Assembly (NCBI GenBank): GCA_025560025.1
Contig: CP048486.1
Coordinates: 1,740,001 to 1,804,000, forward strand
Direction of reading: 5' to 3'
Source of the DNA: Agrobacterium tumefaciens
Lineage (GTDB): Bacteria > Pseudomonadota > Alphaproteobacteria > Rhizobiales > Rhizobiaceae
Length of the DNA stretch: 64,000 nucleotides
The notes beneath the pieces are model-generated. The model searched no databases. It was given only the letters and a program-made list of their open reading frames with translations, and had not been told where the DNA came from. The translations under genes were made by a program, and so were the position numbers. This document shows positions 29,638 through 38,057 of the stretch, piece after piece (the stretch's first letter is position 1; each line of letters opens with the position of its first letter).

Positions 29638-29958
29638 TCATTGCGGAAGCCGAAAGTGATCGTCGATGTGGCGGCGGTTGCGCGTGTCCTTGTGCCAGCC
29701 TATGGCCTTTCTATAGCTGCCGAAAAGGTTACTCTCCCGCACGCTGTCCAAGGTCAGGCCATGCACGGCCTCGGCATCCGGATCGACGTAAAGAGCATCC
29801 ACCGGGCAATAGGCCTCGCACATGAAACAGGTCTGGCACGAATCCTGCCGTAAAATGACGGGCGGGCCTCCCGGCATCGCCTCGAAGACATTGGTTGGGC
29901 AGACCTGAACGCACAGATTGCAATCCGTGCAGGCGTCAGTATCCAGAACCTCGATCAT
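29638..29958 (-). CDS. 4Fe-4S ferredoxin, AprB-like partner of the upstream flavoprotein
   Basis: This 106-residue protein carries two complete 4Fe-4S motifs: CTDCNLCVQVCP near residues 10-21 and CQTCFMCEAYCP near 41-52. A C-terminal tail of about 45 residues has GSYRKAIGWHKDTRN. It overlaps the flavoprotein gene by one base, so the two are surely co-expressed. The pair resembles the AprA/AprB arrangement of adenylylsulfate reductases and relatives, where the ferredoxin carries electrons to or from the FAD subunit. Confidence 0.88.
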   Translation of the reverse strand: MIEVLDTDACTDCNLCVQVCPTNVFEAMPGGPPVILRQDSCQTCFMCEAYCPVDALYVDPDAEAVHGLTLDSVRESNLFGSYRKAIGWHKDTRNRRHIDDHFRLPQ

Positions 29959-31574
29959 TATTCCGCTGCCTCCTTATAGATGCCGGGATCAACAGGCTCC
30001 CGCCGGATGGCGATTGCATCGAGGCCGCTGAGAATGAGCCGGTGATGCTGGGCGGGATCCTGCTTCGGGAAATCGTCGCGCCGGTGCATGCCGCGTGTTT
30101 CCGTGCGCGCAAGGGCGGCGCGATACATGAAGCGCGCAGTGGCGATCATCGCCTGCGCCTGACGCAACGGCAATATCTGGCTCTCATCGGCAACCGTTGC
30201 CGAGACCGCCTTCGTCCACAGAGCATCCAGCCGCGCCAATGCTGCTGAAAGGCCGGATTCCGTGCGGAAATAATTGATGTCGAGGGGAAAGACCTCGTCC
30301 TGTACCGCCTTGATGATGCTTGCCGGGTCGGTGAACTCCGTGTGTGATGCGGTCTGCGTGTTGTGCTGCGGAAGGTCACTTCGCGGCATCCCCGCCGTCT
30401 CGCGGGCAAAGGCTGCGGCCGAGGCGCCGGCGAAGGCGCCCGTGGAAATCGCCCAGGCTGCGTTGTGGCTGCCACCGCCGGTGAAGCCGCCACAGATCGG
30501 TTCGCGCGTGGCGTTGTCGCCGGCGGCATAAAGGCCGGCAACCGTCGTTGCACAGTCGAGCCCGGTCAGCCGCAGCCCACCGGTACCGCGCACCGTGCCT
30601 TCCAGCCGAAGCTTTACTTCGAAGAATTCGGTGAAGGGATCGATGCCGCGACGGTCGAACGGCACGAAGAAATTCGGCTGGGCGCGCCGCAGGATCGCCT
30701 TCACCTCATCGGTTCCGGCAAGGTCAAGCCGAGCGTAAACGGGTTGCGAAAGCAGGGTGCGGGCGATGATCGAGCGACCACGGGCCGAGCCTGCGCCTTC
30801 TATCAGGCTATGGTCCTTGCGATAGAATTGCGCGAAACGGTAAAGGGCCGTCTTGGTGATGGAGGCGAAGGCCGGTGAAATTGCGTAGGCCGACGAAAAT
30901 TCCATGCCGGACAGTTCAGCACCGGCCTCGGCGCCCATCAAATAGCCGTCGCCGGTCAGGACATCGCAGCCGAGCGCCTTGCTCATGAAGGCGCAGCCGC
31001 CCGTCGCCAGTACCACCGCTCCGGAGGCGACACGCCAGTGCCCGCCCTGTTGCCGCCGCAGACCGATTGCGCCAGCAACGCGTGCGCCTTCTGTCAACAG
31101 CCGGATTGCGGGGTGATGATCGAGAATGGTGACACCGGCATTTTTTACCCGGCGACGCAAGAGCCGCATATATTCCGGCCCCTGAACGGAGATGCGCTGC
31201 TGCTCGCCATTGTCGTCGCTGGGGAAAGGATATCCCCATTCTGCCAGCCGGTTGACGCTTTCGAAAGTCTTGTCGAGCACGGGCGCCATCCATGACCGCT
31301 CGGAAAGATAGCCGCCCATTGCCTCACGGCTTGCCATGGCGGCATCCCGTGCGGCTTCATCCGGCGGCACATACCAGATCTGCGTGCCAGCGGAGGCCGT
31401 TGCGCCCGAACTGCCGCAATAACCCTTGTCAACCAGAACAACGCGTGCTCCGGCACCCACGGCCTCCAACGCCGCCCAGCAGCCGGCCGGACCGCCGCCG
31501 ATGACAAGCACGTCGCAGGTGATATCGGTGATGGCCGAAGGCGAAGAGTGGGTGTCTTGCAGGGGCAGGTTCAT
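29958..31574 (-). CDS. FAD flavoprotein of the fumarate reductase/AprA group
   Basis: The protein has 538 residues from the ATG at 31574, preceded by GAAAGGAAG. The FAD motif CDVLVIGGGPAGCWAALEAV comes first, then KGYCGSSGATASAGTQIW. LYAAGDNATREPICGGFTGG with GSHNAAWAISTG is the late FAD region. The C-terminal helical part contains ARTETRGMHRRDDFP, the R-G-x-H-x-R-D pattern seen in AprA/SdhA/FrdA C-termini. It lies upstream of its ferredoxin gene and diverges from a PhnD-like gene over 89 bases. True adenylylsulfate reduction is unlikely without other sulfur genes. The substrate is unknown, perhaps whatever the adjacent Opp importer brings in. Confidence 0.85.
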   Translation of the reverse strand: MNLPLQDTHSSPSAITDITCDVLVIGGGPAGCWAALEAVGAGARVVLVDKGYCGSSGATASAGTQIWYVPPDEAARDAAMASREAMGGYLSERSWMAPVLDKTFESVNRLAEWGYPFPSDDNGEQQRISVQGPEYMRLLRRRVKNAGVTILDHHPAIRLLTEGARVAGAIGLRRQQGGHWRVASGAVVLATGGCAFMSKALGCDVLTGDGYLMGAEAGAELSGMEFSSAYAISPAFASITKTALYRFAQFYRKDHSLIEGAGSARGRSIIARTLLSQPVYARLDLAGTDEVKAILRRAQPNFFVPFDRRGIDPFTEFFEVKLRLEGTVRGTGGLRLTGLDCATTVAGLYAAGDNATREPICGGFTGGGSHNAAWAISTGAFAGASAAAFARETAGMPRSDLPQHNTQTASHTEFTDPASIIKAVQDEVFPLDINYFRTESGLSAALARLDALWTKAVSATVADESQILPLRQAQAMIATARFMYRAALARTETRGMHRRDDFPKQDPAQHHRLILSGLDAIAIRREPVDPGIYKEAAE

Positions 31575-31663
31575 TGCAGGCTTCCTTTCGACGAAGAAAT
31601 CGCATTGCACTTTAAATCTATGTATTGCATAGGTTTTCCAGTTGCCGTTCTGGAGTTTCCCCA

Positions 31664-32470
31664 ATGTCGCTTGCCAGCCTTGCCATGTATGTCAGCCCTT
31701 CGCCGGTCAAGGAGGCGACGGCCCTGTTCTGGACCGCGCTCGGCAAGCGTCTTCGTGCTGCTGGCGTTGATGCGCCGCAGACGCTGGATGCGGAAATCCG
31801 CTACAATGAGGCTTGGCTCAGGCCCGATCTGCTGTTCGGCCAGACCTGCGGATATCCTTATGTGCAGCACCTGCGTGGCAAGGTGCAGCTGGTGGCGACC
31901 CCGGTTTACAATCTGCCCGGCTGCGACGGTCCGCTCAAATGCAGCTTCATCATTGTCAACGCGGCGTCGCAGGCGCAGTCGATCACGCAATTGCGGGGCG
32001 CGCGGGCTGCCATCAATGAACCCGGCAGCAATTCCGGTTATAATCTGTTCCGCGCTTTCGTGGCGCCACATGCCGATGAGGGCCGGTTCTTTTCGTCCGT
32101 GCAGGAGACAGGCGGTCATCTGGCGAGTATCGATGCGGTGTCGAGAGGCGAGGCGGATGTCGCTTCCATCGACTGCATTACCTTCGGCAACACCCTGCGC
32201 TTCGATCCGCAACGGGTTGCGGGTGTGCGCATCCTTGCCGAAACGGCAAAGGGACCGGGTCTGCCCTTCATCACGGCCGCTGCGACACCGGCAAGGGAGC
32301 TGGTGATATTGCGACGGGCTCTGGCGGAAACCATCGCCGACCCCGAACTTGCCGACGTCTGCGATACGCTGTCTTTGCGCGGCATCAGCCTGCTTGGCGA
32401 TGCCGATTATGAAGTCCTGGCCGAGTTTGATCGGGATGCCGCGCGTCATGGTTACCCCGCTATCGCCTGA
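31664..32470 (+). CDS. PhnD-like substrate-binding protein without a signal peptide
   Basis: This 268-residue protein has the COG3221/PhnD pattern: GQTCGYPYVQHLRGKVQLVA, then ARAAINEPGSNSGYNLFRAF and ADVASIDCITFGNTL, the two-lobed ligand-binding fold. The N-terminus (MSLASLAMYVSPSPVKEA) goes straight into the domain and shows no export signal. An earlier ATG at 31625 adds only polar residues. It may therefore act in the cytoplasm as a sensor or carrier, or be exported in another way. It diverges from the flavoprotein gene and its 3' end overlaps the OppF-like gene by 19 bases. Confidence 0.8.
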   Translation: MSLASLAMYVSPSPVKEATALFWTALGKRLRAAGVDAPQTLDAEIRYNEAWLRPDLLFGQTCGYPYVQHLRGKVQLVATPVYNLPGCDGPLKCSFIIVNAASQAQSITQLRGARAAINEPGSNSGYNLFRAFVAPHADEGRFFSSVQETGGHLASIDAVSRGEADVASIDCITFGNTLRFDPQRVAGVRILAETAKGPGLPFITAAATPARELVILRRALAETIADPELADVCDTLSLRGISLLGDADYEVLAEFDRDAARHGYPAIA

Positions 32471-33429
32471 GGCAGGGTTTCCGCTTCCACAGTGAGTGGG
32501 AAGTGGCAGGCGACGCTGCGGCCGGATGAGCCGGCGGAAAAAAGCCGCGGCACCTCGCTTGCGCAGCGTGGGCGCGCCAGGGGACAGCGTTTGTGGAAAC
32601 GACAGCCGGAGGGCGGGTTGCCCGGGCTTGGCAATTCTCCGGCAAGTACGATGCGCTCACGCCGGCGGCCGGGATCGAGTGTAAGATTGGCCGAGAGCAG
32701 TGCCTGTGTGTAGGGATGCGCAGGACTGTGAAACAAGTCGGCCGTCGGCCCGCTCTCGACGATCTGGCCAAGATACATCACGGCGACACGATCGGTGACG
32801 CGGCCGACGACATTGAGATTGTGGGAGATAAGCAGATAGCTGAGCTTCAGGCGATCCCGAAGCACGCGCAGGAGATTGAGCAATTCGCCCTGAATGGAGA
32901 TATCGAGGCCAGCCGTTGGTTCATCGGCGACGATGATCGAAGGTTCGGCGGCAAGCGCCCGCACCAGCGCAACGCGCCGCGCCTGCCCGCCGCTTAGCTG
33001 ATGCGGATAGCGTGAAAGAAGCTGCTCGCCGAGGCCGATGCTTTCCGCAAGGGCAGAGATGCGCGCCCAGCTCTCGGCCGAATGTACCCTGCGTATTTTT
33101 AGCGGTTCAGCCAGAAGCGCGCGCACTTTCATGCGCGGAGAAAGTGAGGCGGCGGGGTCCTGGAACAGGAGCTGGATGCGGCGCTGCAGATCGTTGCGGC
33201 GCGCCTTTGTCACATCAGTAAGCGTCTCTCCTCCGACCGAGAGCGTACCGGCGGCAAGCGGCTGAAGCCCGACAATGGCCCGGGCAAGCGAGGATTTTCC
33301 GCATCCGCTTTCCCCGACAAGGCCAAGGGTTTCGCCGGGGAACAGATCCAGCGATACGCCATCGACGGCGGTTAGCCGGTCATAACGGATCACCGCATTT
33401 TTCAATGAGAGGGCAGGGGTGCTCATCAT
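32452..33429 (-). CDS. oligopeptide-type ABC transporter ATP-binding protein (OppF-like)
   Basis: This ATPase of 325 residues has Walker A GESGCGKSS near residue 38, signature QLSGGQARRVALVRALAAEP and Walker B IIVADEPTAGLDIS. The C-terminal Cys-containing oligopeptide-family tail includes PPSGCRFHKRCPLARPRC. It is the last gene of a five-gene Opp-type operon. An ATG three bases further in (33426) is better spaced from GGAGG and is an equal alternative start. Confidence 0.92.
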   Translation of the reverse strand: MMSTPALSLKNAVIRYDRLTAVDGVSLDLFPGETLGLVGESGCGKSSLARAIVGLQPLAAGTLSVGGETLTDVTKARRNDLQRRIQLLFQDPAASLSPRMKVRALLAEPLKIRRVHSAESWARISALAESIGLGEQLLSRYPHQLSGGQARRVALVRALAAEPSIIVADEPTAGLDISIQGELLNLLRVLRDRLKLSYLLISHNLNVVGRVTDRVAVMYLGQIVESGPTADLFHSPAHPYTQALLSANLTLDPGRRRERIVLAGELPSPGNPPSGCRFHKRCPLARPRCASEVPRLFSAGSSGRSVACHFPLTVEAETLPQAIAG

Positions 33430-34400
33430 GCCGCCTCCAGCCAGCAGAAGAAGGTCTGGCCGCTCCCGGCCTGTCGGCGGGGTGGCCTTTCTACACAGCG
33501 ATCATGGCGGGAGGGACAGCGCTCGGCGAAGATGCAGCCCTGTGGCCGGTGGGATGGATCGGGAACAGTCCCGGGAATCGTGGCAAGATCCTGCAGGCGG
33601 TCGAAGGCGGCGTAAGGGTCGATCTCGCAGTTGAGCAAGGCTCGGGTATAGGGATGGTGCGGGCGATGCAGAACATCCGCCACCCGGCCGCTTTCCACCA
33701 CCGTTCCCGCATACATCACGATGACACTGTCGCAGAGCTCGGCGATAAGCCCCATGCTGTGACTGACGACCAGCATCGAAGCGACGGTCCGTTGCCGCAG
33801 CCGATGCAGCATCTCCACCACCTGGGCTTCAACCGTCGCGTCAAGCGCGGTCGTCGGCTCGTCGGCAATCAATAGCTTTGGTTCGACCAGCAGCGCCATG
33901 GCGATGACAACACGCTGTCGCATGCCGCCTGAGAATTCGTGTGGATAGCGGTGCATCCGCAGGGCCGCATCCTGCAACCCCACATCCGAGAGCACCGCTT
34001 CCGCCCGCGCCCACAGCGCCCGCCGGCTTTCCTTTGGAAATCGCCGGCGCTGGATGTCGACGAGCTGTGTGCCGATCGTGAACATGGGGTTAAGCGCGGT
34101 CATGGGGTCCTGAAAGACCATGGCTATATCGGTGCCGCGCAGGCTTGCCGTTTCCCCTGATGCCAGATTTGTCTCACGTCCGTTGAAGGTCGCGCGATTT
34201 GCCGAAATTTCCGCATTGTCGGCAAGCAGGCCGAGCAGGGTGAAGGCAACCGTTGACTTGCCGCTGCCGCTTTCACCGACGAGGCCGACGGACTGGCCAC
34301 GGCCGATGGTGATGTCGACGCCGTCGAGAATATGCGCACTATGCCCGGCGCTCTTGTAAGACACGTTGAGGTTTTCGATGAGGACGAGGGCGTCTGTCAC
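33426..34400 (-). CDS. oligopeptide-type ABC transporter ATP-binding protein (OppD-like), GTG start
   Basis: This ATPase of 324 residues has Walker A GESGSGKST, signature EFSGGMRQRVVIAMALLVEP and Walker B LLIADEPTTALDAT. The C-terminal region PQGCIFAERCPSRHDRC is typical for OppD/DppD. The start is a GTG at 34400 overlapping the OppC-like stop (GTGA), with AGGA seven bases before it. With the OppF-like protein it forms the nucleotide-binding heterodimer. Confidence 0.92.
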   Translation of the reverse strand: MTDALVLIENLNVSYKSAGHSAHILDGVDITIGRGQSVGLVGESGSGKSTVAFTLLGLLADNAEISANRATFNGRETNLASGETASLRGTDIAMVFQDPMTALNPMFTIGTQLVDIQRRRFPKESRRALWARAEAVLSDVGLQDAALRMHRYPHEFSGGMRQRVVIAMALLVEPKLLIADEPTTALDATVEAQVVEMLHRLRQRTVASMLVVSHSMGLIAELCDSVIVMYAGTVVESGRVADVLHRPHHPYTRALLNCEIDPYAAFDRLQDLATIPGTVPDPSHRPQGCIFAERCPSRHDRCVERPPRRQAGSGQTFFCWLEAA

Positions 34401-35230
34401 AGGCTTTTCCTCAGCTTCGGGTCGAGTGTGTCGCGCAGGGCTTCACCGAGAAGCGCAAAACCGAGTGTCGCGAGGATCAGCGCCAGACCGGAAAAAGTGG
34501 CGAGCCATACCGACTGGTCGAGATAGGTATAGCCGTCGTTCAGCAGGTTGCCCCAGCTGGCAAGCGGCGGGCGCACGCCAAGACCGAGAAAGCTCAACCC
34601 CGCCTCGATAGTGATGACGACGGGGATATCCATGCACGCCAATACGAAAATCGGGCCGATGATATTGGGCGTGACGTGATGCAGGACGACCCGCCAGGTC
34701 TCGGCGCCCAGAACCCTTTCCGCCTCGATGAAGGGACTGTTGCGGATCGCGATCGTCTGGGCGCGGGCGACACGGCCGAAATGGGGAATGAAGACGATGC
34801 TGACAAGCAGTACGACATTGCCGAGGCCGGGGCCGAAGACGGCGACGAGCGCCAGAGCGAGGATGATGCTTGGAAACGAGGTCACGACATCGAAGATGCC
34901 GACGATGAAGAGGTCGACGACACGGGAGGAGAGGGCTGCCGCCACGCCGAGGGCGACGCCGGTCGTCAGCGAGATCGCGATGACGGAGAGCGAGATGCCG
35001 AGCGCTATGCGCGTACCGAAGATAAGGCGGCTTAATATGTCACGCCCGAGATGATCGGTTCCCAGAAGATGTTGCAATGATGGGTCCATGAAGCGGCTGG
35101 CCGGTGCAATCGCGTTCGGACCATAGGGCGCGATCAGCGGAGCAGCGATTGCCACCAGACAGAGCAATGTAACCGCAAAGATTGCGAATGTGCCGCCGGG
35201 GCGGCGGGAGAGGTCGCGGAGGACGGTCAT
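34397..35230 (-). CDS. oligopeptide-type ABC transporter permease (OppC/DppC-like)
   Basis: The protein has 277 residues, an N-terminal membrane segment, then HLLGTDHLGRDILSRLIFGT, which is diagnostic for OppC/DppC. The EAA loop is FIEAERVLGAETWRVVLHHV. It overlaps both neighbouring genes by four bases. Confidence 0.93.
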   Translation of the reverse strand: MTVLRDLSRRPGGTFAIFAVTLLCLVAIAAPLIAPYGPNAIAPASRFMDPSLQHLLGTDHLGRDILSRLIFGTRIALGISLSVIAISLTTGVALGVAAALSSRVVDLFIVGIFDVVTSFPSIILALALVAVFGPGLGNVVLLVSIVFIPHFGRVARAQTIAIRNSPFIEAERVLGAETWRVVLHHVTPNIIGPIFVLACMDIPVVITIEAGLSFLGLGVRPPLASWGNLLNDGYTYLDQSVWLATFSGLALILATLGFALLGEALRDTLDPKLRKSL

Positions 35231-36207
35231 TGCTGTTGCTTTCCAGATACGAGCCGTGCGCGCTCGCGCGGATCGAGCAGGCTCTGGGAGAGGTCTGCAA
35301 TGAGATTGGTGAGCACGTAGAGCAGCACGATGACAAAGACGCCGCCCTGAACCACCGGATAGTTGCGGGTGCGAATGGCGTCATAGATCAACGAACCGAG
35401 CCCGGGACGGTTGAAAATGACTTCCGCGAAGACCGCTCCGCCTAAAAGCTCGCCAAAGCCCATGCCAAGCACCGCGACGGTAGGCAATATTGCCGGTTTG
35501 AGGGCATATTTTATGAGGATTTTCGTTTCGCTGACACCATATGCCCGCAGCGTGCGGATCTGGTTTTCACCGAGCACCTCCAAAAGGGAGGCGCGCAGCA
35601 GACGGGCGATATAACCGATCCAGCCGGCGGCGAGCGCCGCTGTCGGCAAGGCGAGATGCCAAAGCTGGTCGCCGATATCGCCGCTCTCTCCGGCCCCCAA
35701 CACCGGAAACCACCGCAGCTTCACCGAAAACATCATCAGGAGGAACACCGAGACGACAAAGCTTGGCGTCGAGATAAAACCGACGCTGAAGAAAGCGATA
35801 AGCCGGTCCACCCTGCCGCCGGGCCAGCGGGCAGAGATGAGGGCAAGCGGAACCCCGAGCGCGATGGCGCAAAACATGGCGGAAACGGCTAGAGCCACCG
35901 TGTTCGGTAATGCCGCCGCAACAAGGGTGAGGACCGGGCGGCCGTTAAAGACATCCTCTCCGAGATCGCCGGAAAGGAGACGGCCGAAAAAGGCAAAAAC
36001 CTGTTCGATCAGCGGTTTGTCGAGGCCAATACGGGCGTTGAGTGCCGCCACGGCCTCGGGCGTCGCGCGTGAACCGAGGATTACCGTTGCTGGATCGCCG
36101 GGAATAAGCCGAGTGAGCGCCATCAGCAATATGACGGAGCCGGCAACGGCGAGAAGCGCCGTAGCCAGCTTGAAGGCGAGATGAATTTGCAGGGATGCGC
36201 TCCTCAT
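35227..36207 (-). CDS. oligopeptide-type ABC transporter permease (OppB/DppB-like)
   Basis: This 326-residue protein has IPGDPATVILGSRATPEAVA near residue 35 and LLSGDLGEDVFNGRPVLTLV near 90, typical of OppB/DppB. About six membrane segments follow. The EAA loop is IRTLRAYGVSETKILIKYAL. It starts 42 bases after the binding-protein gene and overlaps the OppC-like gene by four bases. Confidence 0.93.
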   Translation of the reverse strand: MRSASLQIHLAFKLATALLAVAGSVILLMALTRLIPGDPATVILGSRATPEAVAALNARIGLDKPLIEQVFAFFGRLLSGDLGEDVFNGRPVLTLVAAALPNTVALAVSAMFCAIALGVPLALISARWPGGRVDRLIAFFSVGFISTPSFVVSVFLLMMFSVKLRWFPVLGAGESGDIGDQLWHLALPTAALAAGWIGYIARLLRASLLEVLGENQIRTLRAYGVSETKILIKYALKPAILPTVAVLGMGFGELLGGAVFAEVIFNRPGLGSLIYDAIRTRNYPVVQGGVFVIVLLYVLTNLIADLSQSLLDPRERARLVSGKQQQ

Positions 36208-36249
36208 CGCAGCGCATCCTCACCTGTCATTGAAACAACACGCACGGGG

Positions 36250-37812
36250 TCAGGCCGTCGCTTCCGTAAAGGCGGTGTAGAGCCAGTTGTTGCCGTTCGG
36301 AAGAACGCCGGGCTTCAGCCATTTGCGTGAGGCAAAAGCATTCAGATTGTGCGTGATCCAGATGAAGGCGGCGGATTCGTCGAGCAGTTTCTGAGCCTGG
36401 ATATAAATCTTCTCGCGCTCGGCGGGATCGACGGTGACGCCGCCCTTTTCATGCAGCGCATCGTATTCCGCATTCTTCCAGCGCTGCCAGTTCCACTGGC
36501 CGACCTGTTCCGAGGTGAACCATTGCGTCTGGAAGCCGGGGTCGAATTTCCCGTTGAATTTGACAAGCGACAGTTCGAGATCCTTGCTGGCGTCATTTTT
36601 GCCCAGCGCCCAATAGGCAGCGGATTCCAATGCCTCGATCTCCACCTCGATGCCGACTTCGGAGAGGTTGGCCTGAATGATCTGGGCAATTGCCTCGTAA
36701 CGTGCCGTCGCTTCAATGGTCAGCTTGGTCTTGAAGCCGTTTGCATGGCCGGCTTCGGCCAGCAATGCCTGCGCCTTTTCCAGATCCCTTGCGTAGACGG
36801 GGGCTTCTTTCCAGTATCCGAGCAGGCTCGGCGCGAGCAGCGAATTGGCACGCGGATAGATGCCGGAATAGGCGCCCTGAAGGATCGCGTCGATATCAAC
36901 GGCATAACGGATCGCCTGGCGAACACGGATATCATTGAAGGGAGCCTTCTCGATATTGGGTCCGAACCAGACATAGTCGATGGCGGGAATTTCCGTCACG
37001 CTCGCATCCGGCAGGTTCGCCAGCGCCTTTCCGTTTTCAGGGTCGATTGCGGTGAAGTCGATCTCGCCGGACTGGAAGGCGATTTCCGAAGTCTTCTGTT
37101 CTCCGATCGGCTTGCCGACGATCTGCTGGAAGTGCGGCTTGATCGGCCCCTTGTAGTCGGGGTTTATTTCGAGCGTGAAATGCTCGCGTGGGACCCATTC
37201 CTTGAGAACATAGGGGCCGCTGCCGATCAGTTTCGTGGCGATATCCTTGCCGAGTGCTTCGAAAGCCTTTTTCGAGATGATACGCCCCGATCCATCGGCC
37301 AGTGCAATCGTGTAGAGCGCCGGCGCCGGCTGCTTCAGGATGATGCGGCCTTCAAGGGGGCTGGTGATCTCGACGCGATCAAGGGCCGACCAGTCCTTGG
37401 CATAGGTGACTGGCTTGCCGTCCGCATCGGGCTTCAGGAAACGCTCGAAGGAGAATTTCACGTCTTCCGCCGTCAGTTCTCCATAGCCATTGGTGAACTT
37501 GAGGCCGCTGCGCAGCTTGAAGCGGATTTCGGTGTCGCTCACCTGTTCCAGCTCTTCGGCGGCATCGAGTTCCCAGTCCGTCGAGCCCGGCTTGAAGGAG
37601 ATCAGACCCTGCTGCACCGACCAGAGGACGTTGAGATCGATCGGGCCTGAACGATTGGCCGGATCGAGATTTGAAAGGTCCTTCTCGACGCGGACGACGA
37701 TCCTGGAACGGTCGGCACCGGCAAAAACGGGATCAATGCCGCCAAGGGCGACGAGACCCGCAATGGACGCGCCGCCGAAGAGCACCTGCCTGCGTGTGGT
37801 ATTGAATGTCAA
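36250..37812 (-). CDS. family 5 ABC substrate-binding protein with Tat-type signal, TTG start
   Basis: The protein has 520 residues from a TTG at 37812, seven bases after GGAGGG. The only ATG further out (37899) has no site and adds an unlikely basic leader. The N-terminus TRRQVLFGGASIAGLVALGG is a twin-arginine signal, so export of the folded protein is expected. The mature protein has IVVRVEKDLSNLDPANRSGP and the family 5 segment TAEDVKFSFERFLKPDADGK. It is the first gene of the Opp-type operon. Family 5 proteins bind peptides, opines, glycosides and other compounds, so the ligand is open. Confidence 0.9.
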   Translation of the reverse strand: MTFNTTRRQVLFGGASIAGLVALGGIDPVFAGADRSRIVVRVEKDLSNLDPANRSGPIDLNVLWSVQQGLISFKPGSTDWELDAAEELEQVSDTEIRFKLRSGLKFTNGYGELTAEDVKFSFERFLKPDADGKPVTYAKDWSALDRVEITSPLEGRIILKQPAPALYTIALADGSGRIISKKAFEALGKDIATKLIGSGPYVLKEWVPREHFTLEINPDYKGPIKPHFQQIVGKPIGEQKTSEIAFQSGEIDFTAIDPENGKALANLPDASVTEIPAIDYVWFGPNIEKAPFNDIRVRQAIRYAVDIDAILQGAYSGIYPRANSLLAPSLLGYWKEAPVYARDLEKAQALLAEAGHANGFKTKLTIEATARYEAIAQIIQANLSEVGIEVEIEALESAAYWALGKNDASKDLELSLVKFNGKFDPGFQTQWFTSEQVGQWNWQRWKNAEYDALHEKGGVTVDPAEREKIYIQAQKLLDESAAFIWITHNLNAFASRKWLKPGVLPNGNNWLYTAFTEATA

Positions 37813-37960
37813 GAAATGTCCCTCCGGTCTGGAGCGCCCGCTCACACGATGCGGGCGGCGCTCATCAATTCGATGGGGATTAAAACCAATAACACACAAA
37901 TTTTATAGAATAAATATTTTACCTAGAGCCCTGTTACACAACCATTTTTCCCTTTTTTGC

Positions 37961-37974
37961 GGTTCTGTTGCAAA
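37961..37974 (+). repeat. IS6-family-like terminal sequence, solo
   Basis: GGTTCTGTTGCAAA matches, from memory, the tip of the terminal inverted repeat of IS6-family elements. No transposase gene or second end is visible. It lies in the divergent gap between the Opp binding-protein gene and the desaturase gene, and may be a remnant or chance. Confidence 0.3.
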
Positions 37975-38057
37975 GCCGTGCGGCGCGGCATCCGGTAGCC
38001 AGCTTTATAGTGGCGGGCGAAATCCATCGCTTTTACGTTTCAGCCGGAACCTGCTTC

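Noticed and set aside
29638..31574. True dissimilatory adenylylsulfate reductase
   Set aside because: No sulfate, sulfite reductase or Qmo-type genes are nearby and the context is organic-substrate uptake.
36349..37650. 433-codon plus-strand frame opposite the family 5 binding-protein gene
   Set aside because: It is antisense to a gene with a Tat signal and family 5 motifs. No domain or start signal was found.
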